64,000 bases of DNA from UBA5336 sp038745855 (GTDB lineage: Bacteria; Pseudomonadota; Alphaproteobacteria; Caulobacterales; Hyphomonadaceae): NCBI GenBank assembly GCA_038745855.1, contig JBCDLC010000008.1:27148-91147 (forward strand), in the 5' to 3' direction. The position numbers were made by a program, and so were the translations under genes. The notes below the pieces were generated by a model. That model was given only the letters and a program-made list of their open reading frames with translations, was not told the origin of the DNA and did no database searches. Positions 9,510 through 17,198 of this stretch are shown here, piece by piece; position 1 is the stretch's first letter, and each line of letters begins with the position of its first letter.

Positions 9510-9797
9510 ATGTCCGTCACGAAGGATGACGTCCGAAAAGTCGCGCGCTTGTCGAGGATCGCCGTTCCCGAGGATCGGCTCGAAACCTTGGCCGGGGAAT
9601 TGTCGGGCATCCTCGATTGGATCGAGCAGCTCAACGAAGTCGACCTCGACGGGGTTGAACCGCTCACATCCGTTGTCGAAACCCAGCTTCCCTTGCGCGA
9701 GGACAAAGTCACCGATGGGAACAAGGTCGACGAGATCCTCGCCAATGCCCCACGGGCAGACGACGGCTTCTTTGTCGTTCCGAAATCGGTCGAGTGA
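9510..9797 (+). CDS. gatC: Aspartyl/glutamyl-tRNA amidotransferase subunit C (GatC), orphan
   Basis: 95-residue protein with the canonical GatC pattern: VTKDDVRKVARLSRIAV at the N-terminus, GILDWIEQLNEVD in the middle and NAPRADDGFFVVPKSVE at the end. GatC stabilises GatA in the GatCAB complex, which converts Glu-tRNA(Gln) or Asp-tRNA(Asn) to the amidated forms. The ATG at 9510 matches the family N-terminus. The open frame extends to 9267, but that part is antisense to ruvX and basic/low-complexity. gatA, which normally follows at once in related genomes, is absent; 320 bp of hairpin-rich noncoding DNA follow instead. Confidence 0.92.
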   Translation: MSVTKDDVRKVARLSRIAVPEDRLETLAGELSGILDWIEQLNEVDLDGVEPLTSVVETQLPLREDKVTDGNKVDEILANAPRADDGFFVVPKSVE

Positions 9798-10116
9798 GTA
9801 GGCGCGTACGGCAGCTCCGTCTGTTTCGGGAAATGCGTCCAGGTCAACTCTGACCGACCCTGATGCGCTGCCCCAGTTACGGTTCGACTAAAGCGCTTCC
9901 AGGCGAAGTGTACACGGTTCGCTGCCCGGGAAGCGCGTAAAAACAAGACTCTAAAGCGGCGCCATAAGTCCAGTTGAAAAGTCGCCGCTTTATGCGGCGC
10001 GTTTGTCGGATGCCCAGCTGCTTCGAGGGCAAGACGACCAATGACCGATTAAGCCGCAGGCGGAACCGGTCTCAGAAAAGAGGTGAACCGGTTCTCAACG
10101 CTGCTGAAACACCGAG
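9798..10116. other. Noncoding junction with hairpins between gatC and the sugar transferase
   Basis: No credible gene is present. The stretch carries a repeat-like hairpin (9889-9960), a second set of arms that can pair in two ways (9953-9999), and two copies of AACCGGT near 10060-10096. It sits where gatA would be expected and where the core gene block gives way to the polysaccharide locus. It may be a rearrangement scar or a terminator/regulatory region for the convergent genes on each side. Confidence 0.6.
9889..9960. repeat. Palindromic intergenic repeat-like element
   Basis: The arms GCGCTTCC (9893-9900) and GGAAGCGC (9929-9936) are perfect inverted copies. Inside them GCGAA and TTCGC pair around a GTGTACAC palindrome. 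The following CGTAAAAACAAGACTCTAAAGCGG and the flanking TAAAGCG resemble, from memory, a palindromic intergenic repeat that is widespread in alphaproteobacterial genomes. Only one copy is seen in this window, so its repeat status is an inference. Confidence 0.5.
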
Positions 10117-11418
10117 CTACTTCGCGCCAAAACCGGTCATCATGACCTTGATGGTCCGCGCCGCGATCAGGATATCGATCCAGATCGAAAAGTGCTTGAT
10201 GTAATAGAAATCGTACTCAAGCTTTTCCGTCACATCCGTCAGGGACGTCACGTGACCCTGTTGAACTTGTGCCCAACCCGAAATCCCGGGCCGAACAATA
10301 TGGCGATAGGCGTAGAATGGGATCACGTCGGCATACCGGGCTGAAAGAGAAGCCACTTCGGGCCGAGGGCCAATCCAGCTCATATGGCCCAGCAGGATAT
10401 TGAGGATCTGGGGTAACTCATCGAGCCGTGTTTTACGAATGAAACGACCCACCCGCGTGATGCGTTTCGTGGGGTCGCTTGACCCGTTTCCCGGTTCCTC
10501 TGCCCGCATCGATCTGAATTTGAACAGCGTGAAGGACTGTCCAAGATAACCAACGCGTCTCTGGTGATAAAATGCGCCACCGGGACTGTCGATCATCACA
10601 GCAACCGCGATAACCGCCATGACCGGAAACAGGAAAACAAGCGCCGCAAGTGCGAAAACCACATCCAGATATCGCTTGATGACAGCGTATAAATTGTCCG
10701 GTGACAATTGGCCGAGCGGATTATCGGAGAGGTGTCTGACCTGGACTTTTCCTGTGATCGATTCCTGAACGAGCTTCGCATTCAGTACAGAACGGCCCTC
10801 GAGAACTTCCCGAGCCAGGGTTGATGACCACTCCGCCGAAAGCGATGGATCGCTGAAGTCCGCCGCAATCGGAATGGCTTGGTTTTCTGGGATACTTCGA
10901 GGGTCCGACAAGGGGATCCAGTCAATTGACGAGATCCGTTTCATGCTTTTGGATTTCGCCGTTTCCACAAGCGCAATCGTCATGCGCTTTAACCGCGGTA
11001 AAGCAAGAACGATAAGGCTCAGCCAAACAGTCGACATGACAAAGCTGGATGCAAATTGATAGCGGCTGTACTCCAAACGCCACATGAGAAAAACGGCCAG
11101 GACAAGACCGTAAGAGATCATGAACGTTGGTAAGACGCGCATGAGTTCTCGGTTTCTCGGAAAGGCTGCCACCTTTCGAAAGGTAAAATACCCCAGCAAG
11201 ATCGCAATGACCGTGCCGATGAAAGAGTTATCATAGGAAGCAAACTTGTCGGCGACACGCTCGAAATTGTAGCGCAGGAGCGCTGGTGCCAGAACGCCGA
11301 CGATGAGAACGGACAGTAATTGAAATGAGATCGACGAGAGTATTCGAGCAAAACTGCCTTTCACCCGTGAGAGCCAGCCCTCTTCGATCTTGCCGTCGCT
11401 AATCGGTAGATTGACCAT
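10117..11418 (-). CDS. Undecaprenyl-phosphate sugar-1-phosphate transferase (bacterial sugar transferase family)
   Basis: Initiating transferase that loads the first sugar phosphate onto undecaprenyl phosphate at the inner membrane. The N-terminal third has several hydrophobic segments (about residues 28-50, 60-80, 95-115 and 125-145). The catalytic domain starts near residue 240 with IKRYLDVVFALAALV, and shows the motifs FKFRSMR, TRLDELPQ and GPRPE. The architecture (433 residues, multi-membrane N-terminus plus catalytic C-terminus) resembles WbaP/WcaJ-type enzymes, and the substrate sugar cannot be told. It is last in a minus-strand unit with the exported protein and RTX gene upstream, and probably starts the polysaccharide assembled by the divergent cluster. 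Confidence 0.9.
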   Translation of the reverse strand: MVNLPISDGKIEEGWLSRVKGSFARILSSISFQLLSVLIVGVLAPALLRYNFERVADKFASYDNSFIGTVIAILLGYFTFRKVAAFPRNRELMRVLPTFMISYGLVLAVFLMWRLEYSRYQFASSFVMSTVWLSLIVLALPRLKRMTIALVETAKSKSMKRISSIDWIPLSDPRSIPENQAIPIAADFSDPSLSAEWSSTLAREVLEGRSVLNAKLVQESITGKVQVRHLSDNPLGQLSPDNLYAVIKRYLDVVFALAALVFLFPVMAVIAVAVMIDSPGGAFYHQRRVGYLGQSFTLFKFRSMRAEEPGNGSSDPTKRITRVGRFIRKTRLDELPQILNILLGHMSWIGPRPEVASLSARYADVIPFYAYRHIVRPGISGWAQVQQGHVTSLTDVTEKLEYDFYYIKHFSIWIDILIAARTIKVMMTGFGAK

Positions 11419-11490
11419 GATTGTGTCCTGGTAAATCTGGCGACGCGAAACGTCCGGTTGGTATGGTCCAATTTGGTGTGATCGTGAACG

Positions 11491-12117
11491 CTACGAACTC
11501 GTGGCTTCAAAAAACCCGAACAACCCGGTGTCCAGCCCCGAACCGGCATCAACGGCATCACTCTGGAAAGCAGAAAGCGGCGTGTCAGTGATGGGAGCGG
11601 GTGTCAGAGGGTTCTGAGGTGATCCACCAAACGCCGTGCCGCCATCGGAAATGCCGCCAACACCACTAGCCGACCCACCATCAGCGGCGCCCGCGAGTGC
11701 CGCCGCTGCGGCCACCGATGAACCAGTAGCAAGTGATCCCGCAATTACACCCCGCCCGCGAGTTCCCGAGCGCGTTGAAGCGCTTTGCGCCGAAGCCACC
11801 GAACGGCGTTCCTCTTGCAACGTGATGAGCGGAGCATCGCAAAAACCGTCGTCAACAACGGCCATCGCGGGTGCTGATAGTGTTTTCACACAGTCGAGTG
11901 CTGCGAATTCGCCTGAGCCGTTGCCACGGACGATGATGCGGTCACCGAGCAACAAATCTGACCCATCCTCCAGAACGACGGGCTGGCCGTCGCGGATTGC
12001 AACGCTGGTCCCTTCGTCTCCCGTGAGGCTTGATGCTTTTCCAACCGGATCGGCGAGCGCGCCGCCAGCCGAGATCAGGCTGGAAATGACGACAAGTGTT
12101 GAAAATTTCAATTCCAT
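11491..12117 (-). CDS. Small exported protein of unknown function, FecR-like N-terminal half
   Basis: A 208-residue protein starting at the ATG at 12117 with a clear signal peptide (MELKFSTLVVISSLISAGGALA). The frame is open to 12198, but those codons precede the signal sequence. The region after the signal (GDEGTSVAIRDGQPVVLEDGSDLLLGDRI) looks like the start of FecR-type or envelope beta-sandwich domains. Two cysteines (DCVK, DGFCD) could form a disulfide. The C-terminal half is rich in Ala, Gly and Ser and likely disordered. It is 81 bp downstream of the RTX gene and 72 bp upstream of the sugar transferase, so co-transcription is likely. I do not recognise a family with certainty. Confidence 0.7.
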   Translation of the reverse strand: MELKFSTLVVISSLISAGGALADPVGKASSLTGDEGTSVAIRDGQPVVLEDGSDLLLGDRIIVRGNGSGEFAALDCVKTLSAPAMAVVDDGFCDAPLITLQEERRSVASAQSASTRSGTRGRGVIAGSLATGSSVAAAAALAGAADGGSASGVGGISDGGTAFGGSPQNPLTPAPITDTPLSAFQSDAVDAGSGLDTGLFGFFEATSS

Positions 12118-12198
12118 TGGATGTCTTGCTCCAAATTCGAGGTCCACCGTCTGGCGGTCAGTCTTTCGCGTTGGGTCCAACCGTTTGTCGTCACGCAA

Positions 12199-14433
12199 CT
12201 AGGCGATTTGCGCCCATTCTCCATCATCCAAGAAACCCAGCGGGTCAGGCTCTGGCAGAGAGGCTGGAAGGTCGACCCGTGTAATGCTTTCGTTGGCCGT
12301 CGCGGCATCGAGAGCAATGTTCGCTGTGACCGTATTTAAGTTTGTGCCGGTGAAGCGAACTGCCACAGTGCCCGCCGTGAAAACCACGTCGGTTCCATCT
12401 TGCGAGAAAGCAGCTGTAGCCGCCGCGACATTCGCGAAACCGAACCCGTTCAGCTCAACAGTCTCACCGGACTGGAAGCCAATCACGGTGTCACTTCCCG
12501 TATCAGACGCATTGAACACGAATGTATCCAGGCCGCCCTGGCCGCGGATCGTGTCATCACCTGCCCCGCCTTCGAGCCTGTCTACATCTGCACCGCCATT
12601 CAATACGTCGTTGCCCATATTACCAATAAGGGTGTCGCTTCCGGTGCCGCCATTCAGAACGTCGTCTCCGCCGCCGCCATTTGCGAAATCGTTTCCGCTA
12701 TTTCCTAGGATGCGGTCCCTGCCACCCCCACCAAGAATATTGTCTGCGCCTTCACCGCCGTCCAAGAGGTCATTCCCAGCGCGGCCAATAAGCTGGTCAT
12801 TGCCGTCGCCACCGCGAAGTGTGTCGTTGCCCTCACGGCCGTCCAAGAGGTCATTTCCGCCTTCGCCGCTGAGAAAATCGTCTCCACCAGCGGAGAAGAT
12901 CCGGTCATCGAAATTAGTGCCCTGGAGCAGGTCAGGACCGTCGCTGGTCGAGATATCCAATGGGCGCTCGTTTTCGATCCCGGAGACGGCGATGTTCAAA
13001 CCTGGGCGCTGCCCCCCACCGGTGATTGGTGTGAAGCTCGGGATCATGTTCGAGAAGGTGTTCCCGCCAAAGAGCTGATTGTCCACATCCTGAATCCCGG
13101 CGACGCCTGCTAGCAGACCTTCGAAGGTATTCTGGAACACACCAGTATTGTTCGCACTTCCGACGATCAAGATGCCCGTCAGGCTGCTGTCCAGAAAACC
13201 GCCGCTACCATCGCTGGGACCAGATATGGTGTTCGCGAAGAACCGCATTCCATCGCCAGGATCGACGGCGAGAATACCGGCTCCGGCAAAATCTCCCCGG
13301 AGGTTTCCAACCTCGGATATCTGATTGAATTCAAACCGGCCGGTGGCACCCTGTTCGATGGTGAAGCCATTCTGGGTGATTGCGTCGGCCTCAGTCAAAA
13401 GACCGGCGCCTTCGACTGTGTTGGTTGATACAAGAACCGTCAGTCCGTCGCCTGAGAAACGGGCTCCAGTCTTCTGAAAATCCTCAAGTGTACTATTGCT
13501 CACAGTCACGGAGCGCGGCTCGCCATCCCCGTTATAAACTGCGATAGCATCGCCAGTCTGGTTGCCGTTAAGGCTACCCCCATCGAGGGGATCTCGGACA
13601 CCAGTGATGTCCACGTTATCAACTGTGCCAGAGCTATTGAGCATCAATACGCCAGCAAAGTTGGTCGGGAAGTCGGTTGGCGCCCCAGAGGCGGCCACTG
13701 CGTCCAATCCTACGCCTCGACCGTCGATCTCGACGCCAGTGATCGTTATGTCGGAACTGAAAGCGACTTCAATAACGGCGCCGACATCGCGGGCGCCACC
13801 GGGTGGCGAAATAACGTTGAATGCGAGAAGACTATCGGGTGCTTCAATAACCGTGTTGCCCGAACCGACAATTTCGATCCCGCTCCGCCCGATTATGCTC
13901 ACTTGTTCCCGATAGACACCGTCGTCCAGCAAGATCGTATCGCCGTCGTTGGCGCCGTCTATCGCGGCGTTGATGGAGTCGCCGAGCGGGACGAAGATGA
14001 CGTTGGAATTCCCGAACTGGAAATTTTCAATGCCAGTGAAAGTGTCCGTGCCTTCGATCCCTCGGGTGTCCGTAACGACCCCGTTCACAGTGTCGATGAT
14101 GTAGTCTGTGAAACGGCCGGAGAAGACGAGCGTGTCAATTCCGGCACCGCCATTGATGATGTCGTTGCCGCCGCCGCCTGTCAGTCGATCGTCGCCGTCT
14201 CCGCCATTGATGGTATCAATTCCGCCGCCGCCGAAAATCTCATCATTGCCGGACCCACCGGAAAGGGTGTCTGCGCCGGCAAAACCGAACACCTGATCGT
14301 TGCCGCCTAGGCCGTTAAGCGTATCGCTGGCACTCGTCCCGATGAGGCGGTTATCGCCCGCACCACCGCTGAACGTGAGATTTGATATCGGCCCAAGCAC
14401 GATCGTACCGAGCCCACTAAAGCTTTCTGCCAT
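12199..14433 (-). CDS. Secreted RTX (calcium-binding) protein with right-handed beta-helix
   Basis: 744 residues. An N-terminal block of about nine RTX nonapeptides (for example GGSGNDEIF, GGDGDDRLT; residues about 24-100) and a C-terminal block of about fifteen (about 505-645) bracket a central region. That central region is rich in short N/S/T-F turns and reads like a parallel beta-helix, as in pectate lyase or epimerase folds. There is no N-terminal signal peptide, which fits type I secretion with a C-terminal signal; the transporter is not in the window. Known families with this mix include polysaccharide lyases, C5-epimerases and adhesins. Location beside the polysaccharide genes favours a polymer-binding or polymer-modifying role, but no catalytic motif is identified. 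Confidence 0.85.
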   Translation of the reverse strand: MAESFSGLGTIVLGPISNLTFSGGAGDNRLIGTSASDTLNGLGGNDQVFGFAGADTLSGGSGNDEIFGGGGIDTINGGDGDDRLTGGGGNDIINGGAGIDTLVFSGRFTDYIIDTVNGVVTDTRGIEGTDTFTGIENFQFGNSNVIFVPLGDSINAAIDGANDGDTILLDDGVYREQVSIIGRSGIEIVGSGNTVIEAPDSLLAFNVISPPGGARDVGAVIEVAFSSDITITGVEIDGRGVGLDAVAASGAPTDFPTNFAGVLMLNSSGTVDNVDITGVRDPLDGGSLNGNQTGDAIAVYNGDGEPRSVTVSNSTLEDFQKTGARFSGDGLTVLVSTNTVEGAGLLTEADAITQNGFTIEQGATGRFEFNQISEVGNLRGDFAGAGILAVDPGDGMRFFANTISGPSDGSGGFLDSSLTGILIVGSANNTGVFQNTFEGLLAGVAGIQDVDNQLFGGNTFSNMIPSFTPITGGGQRPGLNIAVSGIENERPLDISTSDGPDLLQGTNFDDRIFSAGGDDFLSGEGGNDLLDGREGNDTLRGGDGNDQLIGRAGNDLLDGGEGADNILGGGGRDRILGNSGNDFANGGGGDDVLNGGTGSDTLIGNMGNDVLNGGADVDRLEGGAGDDTIRGQGGLDTFVFNASDTGSDTVIGFQSGETVELNGFGFANVAAATAAFSQDGTDVVFTAGTVAVRFTGTNLNTVTANIALDAATANESITRVDLPASLPEPDPLGFLDDGEWAQIA

Positions 14434-14982
14434 TCTAGCCCCCGCTAGCGCTGTTCTGCGTATGCCGGCATCTGGTGCCGCTACATCAGCCCGTTAGCAA
14501 CTTGTTAAGGTTTGTTCTAGCCCAATAATTCGCGGCTACGGGGAAATTAGGTTGCGTCGTGCTACACGCTTGCTTCGCGTTTCGTCTTTGTGAGGTCCGG
14601 TTCCGCTCTGTTACACAAGGGTTTTTGGGATCAAATCGTCGGGGTACTTTTTGCGGTCAATGCCGTCGATTGCACAGGGCGTAGGCTCTTGTGGAATTTG
14701 CTTAGCCGTTGCCTTGCAACAGAATCCGCTGAGCGGCTGCTGGCTTACGATACTCGTATAGGGCAGCCCTGAGCACAGTGTACCGACCGAGCGGAAACCC
14801 CGGCCCACGCTTTCAGTCGAGAGGGCGTTTTCTCCGCCAAGCGCTTGGCAGGGGCGAGAAGCATGATCGCCAGGCCATGCACATGGGATAAGGTGTTGCG
14901 TCGCGCGAGTGGGCCGCGACTTCTGCCGTTGAAGGCCTAGACCAGTGCTTATGGCCGTTATTGGACAGCGTAAGGCAGTTCA
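14434..14982. other. Divergent intergenic region with a CtrA-like site
   Basis: This 549-bp stretch separates the RTX gene (minus) from the FkbM-type methyltransferase gene (plus) and must hold both promoters. At 14494-14508 there is TTAG-N7-TTAA (read on the minus strand, TTAA-N7-CTAAC). It matches the alphaproteobacterial CtrA box TTAA-N7-TTAAC in all but one base, about 60 bp upstream of the RTX start. I see no convincing gene; short open frames lack ribosome sites and recognisable products. Confidence 0.45.
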
Positions 14983-15732
14983 ATGATCAACTCGAGAACA
15001 GCATTTTTCCTAGGCGCTCGCCGGACAGCACAGGCCTTCTTCTTGAAGAGACTGTTCGGAAACGCGAAGGCAACGATGAATGACGGACGGGTCGAGTTCG
15101 CCGTCATCGGGCATCTGGTTCGTCCCGGAAGCGTTGTCCTCGACGTCGGTGCACATGTCGGCGTTTTTGCCCGCCGTTTTTCCGAGCTGCAGCCCGACTG
15201 CACTGTTGTCGCCTTCGAACCCCAATCGCTTCCGCGGGCTGTTTTCACGATGGTCGGGTATTTTCGGAGATCCCGCAAAATCATCGTTTTGCCATTCGCT
15301 GTTGGGGCGGAGCCCACGCTCGCTGACCTGTCGGTTCCCATAAAAGATCGCGGCGGCGTGGGCATCGGGCTCGCCCATATCGGCGATGACGGGGATCTGG
15401 CTCAGCGCTTCGTGATCAAGAAGGAGGTGGCGGCTGTGGTACGAATTGATGATGTCATGGAAAGACTCGATCTTGGTCCCGCATCGTTCATCAAGGTGGA
15501 TGTCGAAGGTGGGGAATTGAATGCGCTACGCGGGGCTGAAGCCGTCATTGATGCCCATAAGCCCGCTATTCTGTGTGAAATCGATGGGCGCGAGAGCCGG
15601 TTCGGCAGTACGACCGAGGCTCTCTTCGAATTCCTTCAGTTGAAAGGTTATAAAGCTAAGAGCTTGGAGAGTGGCCGACTCTTGTCGCTGCAGACGCTGG
15701 AAAAGAACACTCTCTTTGTTCATGGGGCGTAG
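14983..15732 (+). CDS. FkbM-family SAM-dependent methyltransferase
   Basis: 249 residues. The SAM-binding loop VVLDVGAHVGVFA is at about residues 47-59, and the second signature FIKVDVEGGELNALRGA is near 170-186; both are diagnostic for the FkbM group. Members O-methylate sugars or other hydroxyls and are common in polysaccharide loci, so methylation of a glycan residue is the likely role. It is the first plus-strand gene of the cluster. A 445-bp gap follows it, so it may be transcribed separately. Confidence 0.87.
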   Translation: MINSRTAFFLGARRTAQAFFLKRLFGNAKATMNDGRVEFAVIGHLVRPGSVVLDVGAHVGVFARRFSELQPDCTVVAFEPQSLPRAVFTMVGYFRRSRKIIVLPFAVGAEPTLADLSVPIKDRGGVGIGLAHIGDDGDLAQRFVIKKEVAAVVRIDDVMERLDLGPASFIKVDVEGGELNALRGAEAVIDAHKPAILCEIDGRESRFGSTTEALFEFLQLKGYKAKSLESGRLLSLQTLEKNTLFVHGA

Positions 15733-16177
15733 CTCCAGCACGCGCGGGGGTAGACACTGGCGCCGAGGCCCACTGTCGGCTGGCTCAATACGCCTGTCGA
15801 ACGGTTACTATTCTGAGCAGAGCATGCGGGGGGAAGATGCGACCCGCAGCAGCGATTTTCGCCATCGTAGTGGTCGCCCCACTTGCGGATCCACTGCAAT
15901 CCAAGGTGCGGTAGGTCTTCTTTCGCAAGGAAGACTGGCGCGATTGCTCGCCCGTTTCGGGGGCGTTGTCTCGCCCATTGACGAGATGGGTATTGACGTA
16001 TCCGCATCGCTGGGCGCACGTTTCGCGTGATAGGTGTTATCGGCCAAAGGGCATCCGGTTCGTCGTTCGGAAAGCGCGTAGAACATGTCCGTCGAGCGTC
16101 GCCGCTTATGAAGATGGGGGCCGCACCGCTTCAGACGTGGTCGTGTGCCGGGCGGTCTGGTCGTTGAGGATGGGTCG
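15733..16177. other. Gene-poor gap inside the polysaccharide locus
   Basis: 445 bp without a supportable gene. A short frame continues through it out of register with the methyltransferase, but it has no start signal and no recognisable motif. It may hold the promoter of the downstream epimerase-polymerase-flippase genes or be the remnant of a lost gene. Confidence 0.5.
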
Positions 16178-17128
16178 ATGATGCTCGAGAAGAGAGTGCT
16201 CGTGACGGGGGGAGCAGGGTTTCTCGGCTCACATATTTGCGAGCGATTGCTTAAGCGAGGCTGTGACGTGCTCGCGGTGGATAACTTCTTCACCGGCCGC
16301 CGATCGAACGTGTTCCACCTCCTGGATAATCCCCGCTTCGAGATGCTGCGCCATGACGTGACGTTTCCGCTCTTCGTCGAAGTCGATGAGATCTTCAACA
16401 TGGCGTGCCCGGCCAGTCCGGTACATTATCAGTTTGATCCGGTTCAGACCACGAAGACATCGGTACACGGCGCAATCAATATGCTGGGATTGGCCAAACG
16501 CGTGAAAGCCAAAATCCTTCAGGCATCCACCAGTGAGGTCTACGGCGATCCGAAGATCCATCCCCAAACCGAAGAGTACTGGGGCAATGTCAATCCGCTT
16601 GGATCGCGCGCATGTTATGACGAGGGGAAGCGGTGTGCTGAAACGCTTTTCTTCGACTACAATCGACAGCATGGGCTGATCATAAAAGTCGCTCGGATCT
16701 TCAATACTTACGGTCCGCGCATGCATCCGAATGACGGTCGGGTGGTTTCGAATTTTATTGTCCAGGCGCTGAAGGGAGAGGATATCACGCTTTATGGTGA
16801 TGGCTCCCAAACGCGAAGTTTCTGCTTTGTCGACGATTTGGTGGACGGCCTTCTGCGTCTCATGGATAGCGGCGATGATCTCACAGGGCCGATCAATCTG
16901 GGTAACCCGGTAGAGTTCACGATAAAGCAATTGGCTGAATTGGTCGTGGAGGAGACCGGCTCATCATCCAAGCTGGTGCATATGCCTTTGCCGCAGGACG
17001 ATCCCAAACAGCGTCAACCCGATATCTCAAAGGCAAAAAAAGCCCTCGATTGGACACCGACAGTGGACCTCCGGGAGGGGCTCGTCAAAACAATCAGTTA
17101 TTTCGATAACTTGATGGGGCAGAATTAG
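16178..17128 (+). CDS. UDP-glucuronate decarboxylase (UDP-xylose synthase)-like NAD-dependent enzyme
   Basis: Extended SDR enzyme expected to convert UDP-glucuronate to UDP-xylose in the cytosol. The NAD-binding motif VTGGAGFLGSHICERLL starts at residue 8. The UXS-type signatures are NMACPASPVHYQFDPVQT, the TSEVYGDP serine motif, the RACYDEGKRCAE motif holding the catalytic Tyr and Lys (YDEGK), and the YGPRMHPNDGRVVSNFI block. These separate it from 4-epimerases and dTDP-glucose dehydratases. I start it at the ATG at 16178, preceded by TGAGGA about 8 nt away; 16181 is also possible. It implies a xylose-containing polymer. Confidence 0.9.
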   Translation: MMLEKRVLVTGGAGFLGSHICERLLKRGCDVLAVDNFFTGRRSNVFHLLDNPRFEMLRHDVTFPLFVEVDEIFNMACPASPVHYQFDPVQTTKTSVHGAINMLGLAKRVKAKILQASTSEVYGDPKIHPQTEEYWGNVNPLGSRACYDEGKRCAETLFFDYNRQHGLIIKVARIFNTYGPRMHPNDGRVVSNFIVQALKGEDITLYGDGSQTRSFCFVDDLVDGLLRLMDSGDDLTGPINLGNPVEFTIKQLAELVVEETGSSSKLVHMPLPQDDPKQRQPDISKAKKALDWTPTVDLREGLVKTISYFDNLMGQN

Positions 17129-17198
17129 AGACTGATACCGTGTGGTGGGGAGCGATCATCGAGTTTGGAGCAAGCCGCGCATATAGGGACGCATCCGG

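Noticed and set aside
12284..13078. 264-codon plus-strand frame rich in Pro/Ser
   Set aside because: Antisense to the RTX repeats; the proline pattern is the mirror of glycine-aspartate codons.
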